Shown: piece after piece, positions 7,852 to 16,986 of the stretch
Position numbering within the stretch: the first letter of the stretch is position 1
Layout: each line of letters opens with the position of its first letter
Source of the DNA: Lachnospiraceae bacterium
GTDB lineage: Bacteria; Bacillota; Clostridia; Lachnospirales; Lachnospiraceae
Length of the DNA: 34,825 nucleotides
Direction of reading: 5' to 3'
Assembly (NCBI GenBank): GCA_024691425.1
Contig: JAILNQ010000007.1
Location: 1 to 34,825 of the forward strand
Notes under the pieces: model-generated
Told to the model about the DNA's origin: nothing
Seen by the model: only the letters and a program-made list of their open reading frames with translations
Databases searched by the model: none
Translations under genes and position numbers: made by a program

Positions 7852-8498
7852 GACTGAAAAATGTACCCGGCTCGAGAGAAGCCGTTGCGGCAAGCGAGTT
7901 TGCGATAAATGATCCGGCGGCTCTGAAAGGTTTGTGGGCAGAAGAAGCATTCAAAAACACGAACCCGATCCATATTGAAGTCGGAATGGGGAAAGGAAAA
8001 TTCATTTCTCAGCTTGCGGCACTTCATCCGGAAATAAACTATATCGGAATAGAAAAGTATTCAAGCGTTCTGATAAGAGCTATTGAGAAAATGGAAAAAG
8101 ATCCTCTTCCGAATCTGCGTTTCATAAGAATGGATGCGGAAGATATCGAGGATGTGTTCGCAAAGGATGAGATCAGCAGGATCTATCTGAACTTTTCCGA
8201 TCCGTGGCCGAAGGACAGACATGCAAAAAGAAGGCTTCCGTCAAGACGGTTTCTTGAAAGGTTCGCGAATATACTTTCAGATGAAGGAACGATAGAATTC
8301 AAAACGGATAACCGGGTACTGTTCGAATTCGCTCTGGAGGAAATCGAACCTGCAGGATGGAAGCTTCTGGCTTCGACTTTCGACCTTCATAATGATGAGA
8401 AGCTTTCAGAGGGCAACATCATGACCGAATACGAGGAAAAATTTTCGGCCATAGGAAACCCCATCTGCAAATACATTATTGCGAAAAACAACGCATGA
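7848..8498 (+). CDS. trmB: tRNA (guanine-N7-)-methyltransferase
   Basis: This 216-residue enzyme transfers a methyl group from S-adenosylmethionine to N7 of G46 in the tRNA variable loop. The SAM-binding glycine loop IEVGMGKGKFI is at residues 42-52. The family hallmark NFSDPWPKDRHAKRRL is at about 114-129, and the late TDN and T-x-YE-x-KF motifs (TEYEEKF) are near the C-terminus. Length is normal for TrmB. Its ATG overlaps the exonuclease stop (ATGA), indicating translational coupling. Confidence 0.97.
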   Translation: MRLKNVPGSREAVAASEFAINDPAALKGLWAEEAFKNTNPIHIEVGMGKGKFISQLAALHPEINYIGIEKYSSVLIRAIEKMEKDPLPNLRFIRMDAEDIEDVFAKDEISRIYLNFSDPWPKDRHAKRRLPSRRFLERFANILSDEGTIEFKTDNRVLFEFALEEIEPAGWKLLASTFDLHNDEKLSEGNIMTEYEEKFSAIGNPICKYIIAKNNA

Positions 8499-8509
8499 AC
8501 AGGTAGTGC

Positions 8510-10288
8510 ATGAGAGAACTGGAATATCCATTTGACGCGAAATATCTGATAAAGAAGAAGAAAGCCCTGAAAAGGGAGCTTCTTGAAAACAGTGCGGATC
8601 ATATCGAAAAGAAAATAGCCATCCTTGGCGGGTCCACCACTCACGACATAGCAGTGATGCTCGAGCTCTTTCTTCTGAATTACGGAATCAAGCCGTCAAT
8701 ATATGAAAGTGAGTACAATCAGTTCTGGGAAGATGTAATGTTCGATAATCCGGAGCTTATAAAATTCGACCCGGATATCATATACATCCATACGACAAAT
8801 CGAAATATCACTTTTCCTCAGACCGGAATGACGGAAGAAGAGGTTAACGGGCTTCTTGATGAACAGCTTCAGAAGTTTAAGACTATGTGGGAGAAAATCG
8901 AGAGCACATATCACTGTCCGGTCATCCAGAACAATTTTGAATTTCCGTCATACAGGATTTTCGGGAACTCAGACTGTTACAGCGTCAGCGGACGCGTTAA
9001 TTTCGTAAACGCCCTTAATGCCGGATTCAATGAATACGCCAGGTCCTGCAGGAATTTCTATATAGAGGACATTCAGTATCTGTCGGCTGCATACGGACTC
9101 GATGAATGGTCAGATCCTCTTTACTGGCATATGTATAAGTATGCTCTTTCCATGGAAGCTATACCGACGCTTTCATATAGCGTAGCATCTATCATAAAGT
9201 CGATCTACGGAAAGAACAAAAAGGCGATCGCCCTTGATCTTGATAATACGCTCTGGGGCGGAATAGTTGGAGAAGATGGTCCGGAAAACCTTGAGATCGG
9301 ACCGGAAACGAGCATGGGTCAGGTTTATGCCGAATTCCAGGAGTATATAAAAAGTCAGAAGGACATCGGCGTGATCTTAACGGTTGATTCCAAAAACGAT
9401 CACGATATTGCTATGGAAGGACTTAACCATCCTGATTCGGTGCTCAGACCGGATGACTTTATTGTGATCAAGGCGAACTGGGAGCCTAAGAGCAAGAATC
9501 TTGTCGATACCGCAAATGAGCTGAACCTTCTCCCCGAGAGTTTCGTGTTCGTCGATGATAACCCTGCGGAACGCGAGATCGTAAGGGCGCATGTACCGGG
9601 AGCTGCCGTGCCTGAGATCGAGAAAGTGGAAGATTCCATACGCATCATCGATCGTGCAGGATATTTTGAAGTGACCGAGCTTTCTGCCGATGACAGGAAT
9701 CGCAATGAAATGTACGCAGCTAATGCTAAAAGGGCGGCGCTTGCGACGGAATTTGCGGATTACGGGCAGTATCTTGATTCGCTTGAGATGACCGGGATCA
9801 TTAAAGGCTTTGAGCCGGTTTTCCTTGACAGGATATCCCAGCTCACGAACAAGAGCAATCAGTTCAACCTTACAACAAAGCGTTATTCACGGGCGGAAAT
9901 CGAGGAAGTTTCGGCATCGGATGAATACATAGATATTTACGGAAAACTCATCGACAGGTTCGGAGACAATGGTGTAGTATCGGTTGTGATAGGACATGTT
10001 AACAAAGACGCTCTCGACATCGACCTGTGGATAATGAGCTGCAGAGTATTGAAGCGCGACATGGAATACGCGATGATGGATGCTCTTTATGACCGAGCGG
10101 TATCTGCCGGAATGAATAAGATAAAAGGATATTATTATCCTACAGCCAAAAACGGAATGGTCCGTGATTTTTATAGCGATATGGGGTTTTCGAAAATATC
10201 AGAGGATCCTGAAGGAAACACAGTCTGGGAATTCGACCTGACTAAACCTTATGTCAGGAAAAACACGCACATAAAAACTGATAAATAA
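8510..10288 (+). CDS. FkbH-like protein: SGNH-like + HAD-IIIC + GNAT domains
   Basis: A 592-residue three-part protein. Residues 34-50 (KIAILGGSTTHDI) start an SGNH-like segment. A HAD-IIIC phosphatase core follows with DLDNT at 243-247 (nucleophile D243, acid D245), TVDSKN near 291 and FVDDNPAERE near 347-356. The C-terminal third, from ~400, resembles a GNAT acyltransferase (KGYYYPTAKNGMVRDFYSDMGF). Characterised FkbH proteins dephosphorylate 1,3-bisphosphoglycerate and load the glyceryl unit onto an acyl carrier protein for polyketide assembly. No carrier protein or synthase gene lies in this window, so the partner is missing locally and the role is open. It sits 11 bases after trmB and 20 before pfkA. 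Confidence 0.85.
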   Translation: MRELEYPFDAKYLIKKKKALKRELLENSADHIEKKIAILGGSTTHDIAVMLELFLLNYGIKPSIYESEYNQFWEDVMFDNPELIKFDPDIIYIHTTNRNITFPQTGMTEEEVNGLLDEQLQKFKTMWEKIESTYHCPVIQNNFEFPSYRIFGNSDCYSVSGRVNFVNALNAGFNEYARSCRNFYIEDIQYLSAAYGLDEWSDPLYWHMYKYALSMEAIPTLSYSVASIIKSIYGKNKKAIALDLDNTLWGGIVGEDGPENLEIGPETSMGQVYAEFQEYIKSQKDIGVILTVDSKNDHDIAMEGLNHPDSVLRPDDFIVIKANWEPKSKNLVDTANELNLLPESFVFVDDNPAEREIVRAHVPGAAVPEIEKVEDSIRIIDRAGYFEVTELSADDRNRNEMYAANAKRAALATEFADYGQYLDSLEMTGIIKGFEPVFLDRISQLTNKSNQFNLTTKRYSRAEIEEVSASDEYIDIYGKLIDRFGDNGVVSVVIGHVNKDALDIDLWIMSCRVLKRDMEYAMMDALYDRAVSAGMNKIKGYYYPTAKNGMVRDFYSDMGFSKISEDPEGNTVWEFDLTKPYVRKNTHIKTDK

Positions 10289-10308
10289 ATCAGAAAAGGA
10301 GTGAAATT

Positions 10309-11382
10309 ATGAAGAGAATCGGATTACTTACAAGCGGAGGAGACTGTCAGGCACTTAATGCCGCAATGAGAGGCGTGGTAAAGTCCCTTATCAACAGCAA
10401 GGAAGAAGTTGAGATTTACGGCTTCATCAATGGCTACAGGGGACTTATCTACGGCGATTTCAAAATGCTCACGGGAAAAGATTTTGCCGGCATACTTACA
10501 GTCGGCGGAACGATACTCGGAAGCAGCAGGACGCCTTTTAAGACGATCAGGGAACCGGATGAGAACGGACTTGATAAGGTCGAAGCAATGAAGCAGAACT
10601 ACTACAAGCTCCGCCTTGACTGTCTTGTTATTCTCGGCGGAAACGGAACTCATAAGACGGCAAACCTCTTAAGGGAAGAAGGACTTAACGTCATAACGCT
10701 TCCGAAGACGATAGATAACGACCTTTACGGAACGGATATGACTTTCGGCTTCCAGTCGGCTGTTGACATCGCGACGGAATGCATCGACTGCATACATACA
10801 ACGGCCGCATCTCACGGGCGTGTATTCATAGTAGAAGTAATGGGACATAAGGTAGGTTATCTGACGCTCAACGCAGGAATGGCAGGCGGTGCAGACATCA
10901 TCCTTATTCCCGAGATCCCTTACGACATAGACAAGGTTGTTGAAGCGATCCGTCAGCGTGAAGCAAGAGGAAGCAAATTCACGATCATTGCCGTGGCAGA
11001 GGGCGCGATCAGCAAAGAGGATGCTAAGCTGTCCAAAAAAGAATATGCCAAGAAGCTCGAAAAGATGCCGCATCCTTCGGTTTCATACGAGATCGCAGCA
11101 GGCATACGTGAAAGAACCGGACAGGAAGTCAGAGTTACGGTTCCCGGTCATACGCAGAGAGGCGGAAGTCCCTGCCCTTATGACAGAGTATTTGCAAGCC
11201 GCTTAGGAGCAGAAGCAGGCAAGCTCATCCTTGAGGGCGAGTACGGATTCATGGTCGGATACCGTAACAGAGAGATAGTAAAAGTCCCGCTTGAGGATGT
11301 AGCAGGCAAGCTCAAGATGCTCGATCCGAAAGCAACGATCATTCAGGAAGCAAAGATGCTCGGCATAAGCTTCGGCGACTGA
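10309..11382 (+). CDS. pfkA: 6-phosphofructokinase (Gly104/Lys124 subgroup)
   Basis: A 357-residue PfkA-family enzyme phosphorylating fructose-6-phosphate in glycolysis. N-terminal LTSGGDCQALNAAMRG binds nucleotide phosphate. GGNGT is at 110-114, PKTIDND at 132-138 (catalytic base D136), and substrate-binding MGHKVGYLTL follows. Compared with E. coli PfkA, the position equal to Gly104 is glycine (ATP type), whereas the position equal to Gly124 is lysine (K133), as in pyrophosphate enzymes. The metal-site Asp103 position is Asn (N112). This mixed signature is known in a group-III-like set; phosphoryl donor is probably ATP but is not certain from sequence. A strong AAAAGGAGTG site precedes the ATG. 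Confidence 0.93.
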   Translation: MKRIGLLTSGGDCQALNAAMRGVVKSLINSKEEVEIYGFINGYRGLIYGDFKMLTGKDFAGILTVGGTILGSSRTPFKTIREPDENGLDKVEAMKQNYYKLRLDCLVILGGNGTHKTANLLREEGLNVITLPKTIDNDLYGTDMTFGFQSAVDIATECIDCIHTTAASHGRVFIVEVMGHKVGYLTLNAGMAGGADIILIPEIPYDIDKVVEAIRQREARGSKFTIIAVAEGAISKEDAKLSKKEYAKKLEKMPHPSVSYEIAAGIRERTGQEVRVTVPGHTQRGGSPCPYDRVFASRLGAEAGKLILEGEYGFMVGYRNREIVKVPLEDVAGKLKMLDPKATIIQEAKMLGISFGD

Positions 11383-11400
11383 TTCAGATAGGAGAAGCCA

Positions 11401-13005
11401 GTGTCATACATAGCACTCTACAGAAAGTGGCGCCCCCAGACCTTTGATGAAATAAAGGGACAGGAAGCGATCGTAACCACTTTAAGAAATCAGATAGAGG
11501 CAAACAGGATAGGACATGCATATCTGTTCTGCGGCACCCGCGGAACAGGTAAGACGAGCGCTGCAAAAGTTTTTGCAAAAGCAGTCAACTGCGAGCATCC
11601 TGTAAACGGAAATCCGTGCGGGCAGTGCAAGAGCTGCCAGAGCATAGCGGACGGCTCTTCTCTTAACGTCATAGAAATGGATGCTGCATCGAACAGGGGT
11701 GTAGATGATGCCAGGCAGATAAAGGAAGGCGTAGTCTATTCTCCTACGGATGCAAAGTATAAAGTCTATATCATCGACGAGGCTCATCAGATAACAAAGG
11801 ACGCATTCAATGCTCTTCTGAAAACTCTCGAGGAGCCCCCGTCATACGTAATCTTCATTCTAGCGACAACGGAACCTCAGAAAATACCGATCACCATTCT
11901 TTCGAGATGTCAGAGATATGATTTCAAGAGAATAGATATGGACACTCTCGAGGACCGGCTCAGGGAAGTCGCTGACCGGGAAGGCATCAAAACAGAGGAT
12001 AAAGCGATAAAGTACATAGCATCGAAGGCAGAAGGCGGCATGCGAGACGCTCTTTCCCTTCTTGATCAGTGCTCGTCATTTTTCCTCGGAAAAGAAATAA
12101 CATATGAACGTGCGCTTGAAGTTCTCGGTGCGGTTGCTACGTCGGTATTCAGCATATTCCTGCGTGATCTTTGTGCTAGGTCTGTAACGGACAGCATAAA
12201 CCTTATAGACAGAATACTGATGCAGGGCAGGGATATAACCCAGTTCGTAAGTGATTTCATATGGTACATGCGTAATGTTCTTCTTGCAAAATCAGCAGAG
12301 GATATTTCAGAAGTCATCGATATAGCATCTGAGAACCTCGCAGCCCTGCAGAAAGAGGCGGAGGCGATATCCGAGGAACAGCTTCTGAGATTCATACGCG
12401 TTTTCTCGGAACTTCTGAATGATATGAAGTTCTCTTCGCAGAAAAGAGTTCTTACAGAGCTTGCCGTTATAAGGATCTGCAGGCCGCAGATGCAGAAGAA
12501 TCTCGATTCTCTCAATGACCGTCTGAAGATCATTGAGGACCTTATTGAAAGCGGAGAGCTTTCAAAGGAATCATATGAACGGGAAGTTAAAGCGTCCTCG
12601 CCGATGGAGCCGGCCTCGGAAAGAGAGAAGAAACGAAGCGCCAAAGAAGAGGCAATGAATCTTCCTAAAGCCACGATAGATGAGCTTAAGGAAATATGTT
12701 CAAAGTGGGCCGCTATAGCTTCCGCAACACCGGATATGTATTCAAGTTGCATAAGGAGAGCAACGCCTTCCGTACGCCCGGAAAGCGGAAAGCTTGTGAT
12801 ACAGTTCGGCGATGAAACGCTGCTGTACCTGTGCAATGATGAAAGTTTCAAAAAATCCATGGATGAAGCTTTTGCGAAAGTCATAGGCAGGGAAGTCGAA
12901 TATGAGATCACATCGGAACATTCAGCGGCTGAAAAGGGAGAATATTTCCCGCCGGCATCGATTTTCGGAACGGAAGTTATAGTTGATGATTCGGATTTTG
13001 ATTAA
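11401..13005 (+). CDS. dnaX: DNA polymerase III subunit gamma/tau
   Basis: The clamp-loader ATPase of the replisome, 534 residues, with a GTG start at 11401 supported by AGGAGAAG from 11390. It begins YIALYRKWRPQTFDEI, the canonical DnaX N-terminus. Walker A is GTRGTGKTS (45-53), zinc ligands are C64, C73, C76 and C79, Walker B is IIDEAH, and the arginine-finger segment is LSRCQRYDF. The C-terminal tau-like part is acidic/lysine-rich and divergent. No obvious A-rich slippery site for programmed frameshifting was noticed. It heads the usual dnaX-ebfC-recR order. Confidence 0.97.
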   Translation: MSYIALYRKWRPQTFDEIKGQEAIVTTLRNQIEANRIGHAYLFCGTRGTGKTSAAKVFAKAVNCEHPVNGNPCGQCKSCQSIADGSSLNVIEMDAASNRGVDDARQIKEGVVYSPTDAKYKVYIIDEAHQITKDAFNALLKTLEEPPSYVIFILATTEPQKIPITILSRCQRYDFKRIDMDTLEDRLREVADREGIKTEDKAIKYIASKAEGGMRDALSLLDQCSSFFLGKEITYERALEVLGAVATSVFSIFLRDLCARSVTDSINLIDRILMQGRDITQFVSDFIWYMRNVLLAKSAEDISEVIDIASENLAALQKEAEAISEEQLLRFIRVFSELLNDMKFSSQKRVLTELAVIRICRPQMQKNLDSLNDRLKIIEDLIESGELSKESYEREVKASSPMEPASEREKKRSAKEEAMNLPKATIDELKEICSKWAAIASATPDMYSSCIRRATPSVRPESGKLVIQFGDETLLYLCNDESFKKSMDEAFAKVIGREVEYEITSEHSAAEKGEYFPPASIFGTEVIVDDSDFD

Positions 13006-13032
13006 ACCAAAATACAGATAAGGAGATCAGAA

Positions 13033-13362
13033 ATGGCAAGAAGAGGAGGATTTCCCGGAGGGGGAATGCCGGGAAACATGGCGAATCTGATGAAGCAGGC
13101 TCAGAAGATGCAGCGTCAGATGGAAGAAAACCAGAAAGAGCTTGAAGAAAAGGAATTTACCGCAAAATCGGGCGGCGGTGCCGTGGAAGTAACGGTTTCC
13201 GGTAAGAAGGAGATCATAAAAATAAAGCTCTCTGAGGAAGCGGTTGATCCTGAAGATATTGAAACACTTGAGGACCTTATCATGGCGGCTGCAAATGAGG
13301 CACTCCGTCAGGTAGATGAAGAGTCATCGAAATTCATGCAGATGGGCGGCTCCCTTTTCTGA
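13033..13362 (+). CDS. YbaB/EbfC nucleoid-associated protein
   Basis: A small 109-residue DNA-binding protein with a Gly-rich N-terminus (RRGGFPGGGMPGNM), an amphipathic helix NLMKQAQKMQRQMEENQKEL, and the central beta core GGGAVEVTVSGKKEIIKIKL, all diagnostic of YbaB/EbfC. Dimeric homologues bind and bend DNA and are nearly always encoded between dnaX and recR, as here. AAGGAG precedes the ATG. Confidence 0.96.
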   Translation: MARRGGFPGGGMPGNMANLMKQAQKMQRQMEENQKELEEKEFTAKSGGGAVEVTVSGKKEIIKIKLSEEAVDPEDIETLEDLIMAAANEALRQVDEESSKFMQMGGSLF

Positions 13363-13398
13363 CGGGAATGCCCTAGCGCTTAGAAGGAGTATAAGGGG

Positions 13399-13995
13399 AT
13401 GGATTTATACAGCGGCTATATCAGCAGGCTTATAGCAGAGCTGTCGGTGCTGCCGGGGATAGGCACCAAATCGGCGCAGCGTCTGGCTTTTCACATCATC
13501 AATATGCCGAAGGAGCAGGTCGAGAAGCTTGCATCAGCTATGACTGATGCCCGCGAGAACATCAGATACTGCAATGTTTGTTTTACATTAACGGACAAGG
13601 AAGTATGCCCGATCTGTTCAGATCCTTCAAGGAATCAGAAGCAGATAATGGTCGTGGAGAATACGAGGGATATGACGGCATATGAAAGGACGCATAAATA
13701 TGATGGCGTCTATCATGTCCTTCATGGAGCTATCAATCCGAGCCTCGGTATCGGACCTGCCGATATAAGGCTTGCGGAGCTTCTTAAGCGTCTTCAGAAA
13801 GATGTGGATGAGGTGATCATAGCCACTAATTCAAGCATTGAGGGTGAAACTACTGCGATGTACATCAGCAAGCTTATCAAGCCGACAGGGATCAAAGTGA
13901 CCAGGATCGCGAGCGGCGTTCCTGTAGGCGGAGAGCTGGAGTACATAGATGAGATCACCCTGTCCCGTGCATTAGATGCGCGGGTGGAACTGTAA
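13399..13995 (+). CDS. recR: Recombination mediator RecR
   Basis: A 198-residue protein acting with RecO/RecF to load RecA at gaps. It shows the helix-hairpin-helix LPGIGTKSAQRLAFH (18-32), a four-cysteine zinc finger CNVC...CPIC (57-72), a Toprim domain starting IMVVENTRDM, and the conserved HGAINPSLGIGP motif. The C-terminus GGELEYIDEITLSRAL is also typical. AAGGAG lies 12 bases upstream of the ATG. Length is normal. Confidence 0.97.
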   Translation: MDLYSGYISRLIAELSVLPGIGTKSAQRLAFHIINMPKEQVEKLASAMTDARENIRYCNVCFTLTDKEVCPICSDPSRNQKQIMVVENTRDMTAYERTHKYDGVYHVLHGAINPSLGIGPADIRLAELLKRLQKDVDEVIIATNSSIEGETTAMYISKLIKPTGIKVTRIASGVPVGGELEYIDEITLSRALDARVEL

Positions 13996-14007
13996 ATATT
14001 TTGAGAG

Positions 14008-14014
14008 AAAAGGA
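14008..14014 (+). promoter_or_regulatory. Ribosome binding site fixing the galM start
   Basis: AAAGGAG here is seven bases before ATG at 14022. The in-frame TTG at 14001 lies upstream of this site and has no ribosome site of its own, so translation from it is unlikely. Confidence 0.8.
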
Positions 14015-14021
14015 GAACGGT

Positions 14022-15059
14022 ATGGGTATTACGGTTACGCAATTCGGAAAAACAGAACTCGGCAAGGATATCAAGCTTTATACTATGAAGAACAGCAAAG
14101 GGATGGAGGCCGCAGTCACGAATCTCGGCGCATGCCTTGTAAACCTTCTTGTTCCGAATGACAGAGGAGAGATAAAGGATGTCATTCTCGGATATGACAT
14201 AGGAGAGGCTTATCTTTTAAACGGATGCTTTTTCGGAGCAACAGTCGGAAGAAGCGCTAACCGTGTTGCGAATGCGAAGTTTACGATAGACGGAAAAGAA
14301 TACAGCCTGGCGGTAAATGACAACGGCAACAATCTGCATTCTGATTTTCATAAGGGAATGCATAAGGTTCTGTGGAATGCCGAGACGGGAGATAATTTCG
14401 TGAAGTTCTCCTATCATTCGCCTGACATGGAAAACGGATTCCCGGGCAATTTTGACGTCAGCGTTACCTATACGCTCACTGAAGATAATGAGATCGCTAT
14501 TAAATATAACGGCATCAGCGATAAGAAGACGCTGATCAACATGACGAATCATACATACTTCAATCTGGCAGGACACGACTCAGGATCGATCGAGAATACA
14601 AAGCTTACGATTTTCGCATCGAACTATACGCCTGTTGTCGCAGGCGCGATACCTACAGGAGAGATTGCATCCGTTAAAGGAACAGTCATGGATTTCACAG
14701 AGGAAAAGACAATCGGCAGAGATATAGGCGAAGCCGTTGAGCAGCTTCTCCTCGTAAAAGGATATGACCACAATTATGTTGTGGACGATTACACGGGCAG
14801 CTCGAAAAAGATCGCAGTTGCAAAGGCAGACGGCAGAATCATGGAAGTCTTCTCAGATCTTCCGGGAGTTCAGTTCTATGCGGGCAACTGTATTTCTCCT
14901 CAGGAAGGAAAGGACGGCGCGCTCTACACAGTGCGGACAGGATTCTGTCTTGAGACTCAGTACTTCCCGAACAGCGTTAACGATCCTGCTTTTGCTCATC
15001 CGATATTCGATGCTGGACAGAAGTATGAGACAACGACGGTTTACAGATTCAGAACATGA
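14022..15059 (+). CDS. galM: Aldose 1-epimerase (galactose mutarotase)
   Basis: A 345-residue enzyme interconverting alpha and beta anomers of aldoses such as galactose and glucose. Sugar-binding GRSANRV is at 77-83, the catalytic-acid histidine is H177 in NHTYFNLAGH, the conserved aspartate is D249 in GYDHNYV, and the catalytic base is E311 in CLETQYFPNSVND. Length and motif order match GalM. It directly follows recR (26-base gap), so it is probably expressed constitutively with housekeeping genes, not from a galactose operon; no galK or galT is visible here. Confidence 0.95.
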   Translation: MGITVTQFGKTELGKDIKLYTMKNSKGMEAAVTNLGACLVNLLVPNDRGEIKDVILGYDIGEAYLLNGCFFGATVGRSANRVANAKFTIDGKEYSLAVNDNGNNLHSDFHKGMHKVLWNAETGDNFVKFSYHSPDMENGFPGNFDVSVTYTLTEDNEIAIKYNGISDKKTLINMTNHTYFNLAGHDSGSIENTKLTIFASNYTPVVAGAIPTGEIASVKGTVMDFTEEKTIGRDIGEAVEQLLLVKGYDHNYVVDDYTGSSKKIAVAKADGRIMEVFSDLPGVQFYAGNCISPQEGKDGALYTVRTGFCLETQYFPNSVNDPAFAHPIFDAGQKYETTTVYRFRT

Positions 15060-15082
15060 TATATCCGAAAAGAGATTTTTAA

Positions 15083-16900
15083 ATGGGCTTTATTGACAGC
15101 AAGGAAAGACAGGCAAGAAAAGAAAAGAAAAACCGGGACAGGCTTTCAGTGACCATAATAGGCGTAGTGATCTATTCAGTCGCGTTGATAGCCGTTATGG
15201 TCGCATCATACATAAGCGTAAAAGCACTCTTCAGGAATTATGATGAAATGATGGCGGCGCAGGTTTCGGAACAGCCGGAGACGGAGCTAGAGGAAGAGGC
15301 AGAACCCGAACCTTCTCCGGAGCCGGAGGAAGAGATTGAGGATGAGATCATCGACCACGAGATGGCGGCAGAAGAGATTGCCGATACCGAGACCGGTGTT
15401 GTGGATTATTCGGAAATCCGATTCAGACCCGGTGAGCGGAATGTAAATCTTAAGTGGAAAGATTCCGTTTTCTCAAGGATCGAGAACGTGAAAGATCCTG
15501 CAAATGCTCCGGTTAACACATATGACTACAGAAGGGTGTCGGTAAGACTTCCTGATAATGATTCTTCGGAATACAAGATTTATTCGAACCCTGAAACTGA
15601 AGCCGTAGAAAAGATTACAGAGATAGAACACTGCGGAGACAGCAGCCAGGTTATCGATTACTATTACGACAGCGGCAATATCAATTATGTGGCATCCTAC
15701 AGGACATATGTCGATAAACCTGTGGATATTTCCTCCGCCGATATCGAGCACAGATATTATTTCAGGAACGACAGCCTTGTCCGCTACATATACTGCAGCA
15801 ACGGAAGCGCTACAGAATATAATGTTGCGGATATAGACAGCTACAGCAAGGGAACGGTCGATCAGTATGATTATCTTGAACAGGAAATGATCAACCGTGC
15901 ATATATTGTTTACAATGTAGCGCCGTCAGTCAAGGAAACGGAAGTTCTGTACGGATATGTAATGGATGAGTTCTCCATGCCGATGGAGGATGCGAGCATC
16001 GTCGTTAAGACTGAGTCGGATGATACCGTTGTAGCTGAGACGACCACGGACGGAGACGGATTTTACAAGATCGCGATAGACTGCACGGATGATGAAACAT
16101 TCTGTGTATATGCGAGCAAGCAGACGCTCAATGAAGTCGGAGTGTTCGGCATAACCGCCAGATCGGGTTCCGGAAAATATGCAGTTGAGCCTATCTATCT
16201 CGGATATACGAACAATATGACACAGTATCCTTCGCAGTTCGTCGTAAGGGATGCAACTGATCCGAACAAGCCGCTATCGGGAGCAGGAATAATGATCCGC
16301 AGGGGCCTGAACAACCGTGACGGAGAGGTCATGCAGACGGGAGCGCTTGACGATAACGGAACAGGTACGGTAGCGCTGACTTCCGGAAGCTATACGGCGG
16401 AAATTTCGAAGGGCGGCTATGAAACACTTTTCCTTTCGGTTATCATCAGGCTTGATCATCAGTACGCGATCGGATTCGCAATGCCTGATGTCGGTCAGGA
16501 TACGTACAGAGCAGTCGTGTCATGGGAATCGGCACCGCTTGACCTTAACGCGAAAGTGATCTCCTCAAACCAGGAGAAGGTCATAAACTCGCCGGTCGAC
16601 AGCTTAGGGCTTACAACGGCGGAAACCGTGACAGTAGAAAATGCGGGCACAGACGATTACAGACTGTATGTAACGGATTTCGGAAGCATCACGTCGGGAG
16701 ACATGATGTCCTACAACATGACCGGAAGCTGCGCATATGTCGATGTCTACAACAGTGACGGACTCATCGGGAAATTCCACGTACCCGTTGCCTCTGCCGG
16801 AGTAGTGTGGGAAGCGTGTGAAATCCGCAACCATACGCTCCTGCCTGTCAATTCATATTTCTACGCGGTAGAGAATGATAATCTGTGGAAAACAAAATAG
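15083..16900 (+). CDS. Membrane-anchored protein with carboxypeptidase-regulatory-like domains, function unknown
   Basis: A 605-residue protein with a basic cytoplasmic N-terminus (1-21), one transmembrane segment at about 23-45, and a long acidic Glu/Pro linker at 61-100. The rest should be outside the membrane. A region at 287-345 (LYGYVMDEFSMPMEDASIVV...TTDGDGFYKI) has the pattern of a CarboxypepD_reg-like beta sandwich, and a second similar unit covers ~380-455 (PLSGAGIMIRRG...SGSYTAEISKGGYET). No catalytic motif is visible. These domains usually act as spacers or binding modules, so a cell-envelope role is inferred only. The ribosome site is weak (AAGAG). It lies between galM and transketolase with no terminator on either side. 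Confidence 0.75.
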   Translation: MGFIDSKERQARKEKKNRDRLSVTIIGVVIYSVALIAVMVASYISVKALFRNYDEMMAAQVSEQPETELEEEAEPEPSPEPEEEIEDEIIDHEMAAEEIADTETGVVDYSEIRFRPGERNVNLKWKDSVFSRIENVKDPANAPVNTYDYRRVSVRLPDNDSSEYKIYSNPETEAVEKITEIEHCGDSSQVIDYYYDSGNINYVASYRTYVDKPVDISSADIEHRYYFRNDSLVRYIYCSNGSATEYNVADIDSYSKGTVDQYDYLEQEMINRAYIVYNVAPSVKETEVLYGYVMDEFSMPMEDASIVVKTESDDTVVAETTTDGDGFYKIAIDCTDDETFCVYASKQTLNEVGVFGITARSGSGKYAVEPIYLGYTNNMTQYPSQFVVRDATDPNKPLSGAGIMIRRGLNNRDGEVMQTGALDDNGTGTVALTSGSYTAEISKGGYETLFLSVIIRLDHQYAIGFAMPDVGQDTYRAVVSWESAPLDLNAKVISSNQEKVINSPVDSLGLTTAETVTVENAGTDDYRLYVTDFGSITSGDMMSYNMTGSCAYVDVYNSDGLIGKFHVPVASAGVVWEACEIRNHTLLPVNSYFYAVENDNLWKTK

Positions 16901-16986
16901 TTATGTGATATTCTTAACACAAAAAGAGGAGCCGGATCATAAGGCATTAATCTTTATAAACAATCATCAACAGAAAGGACTACACT

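Noticed and set aside
8510-11382. A polyketide or nonribosomal biosynthetic cluster around the FkbH-like gene
   Set aside because: No ketosynthase, carrier protein, adenylation domain or tailoring enzyme is present; the neighbours are housekeeping genes.
11401-13005. Programmed frameshifting in dnaX to make a short gamma form
   Set aside because: No A-AAA-AAG type slippery run with a following hairpin was noticed in the expected region.
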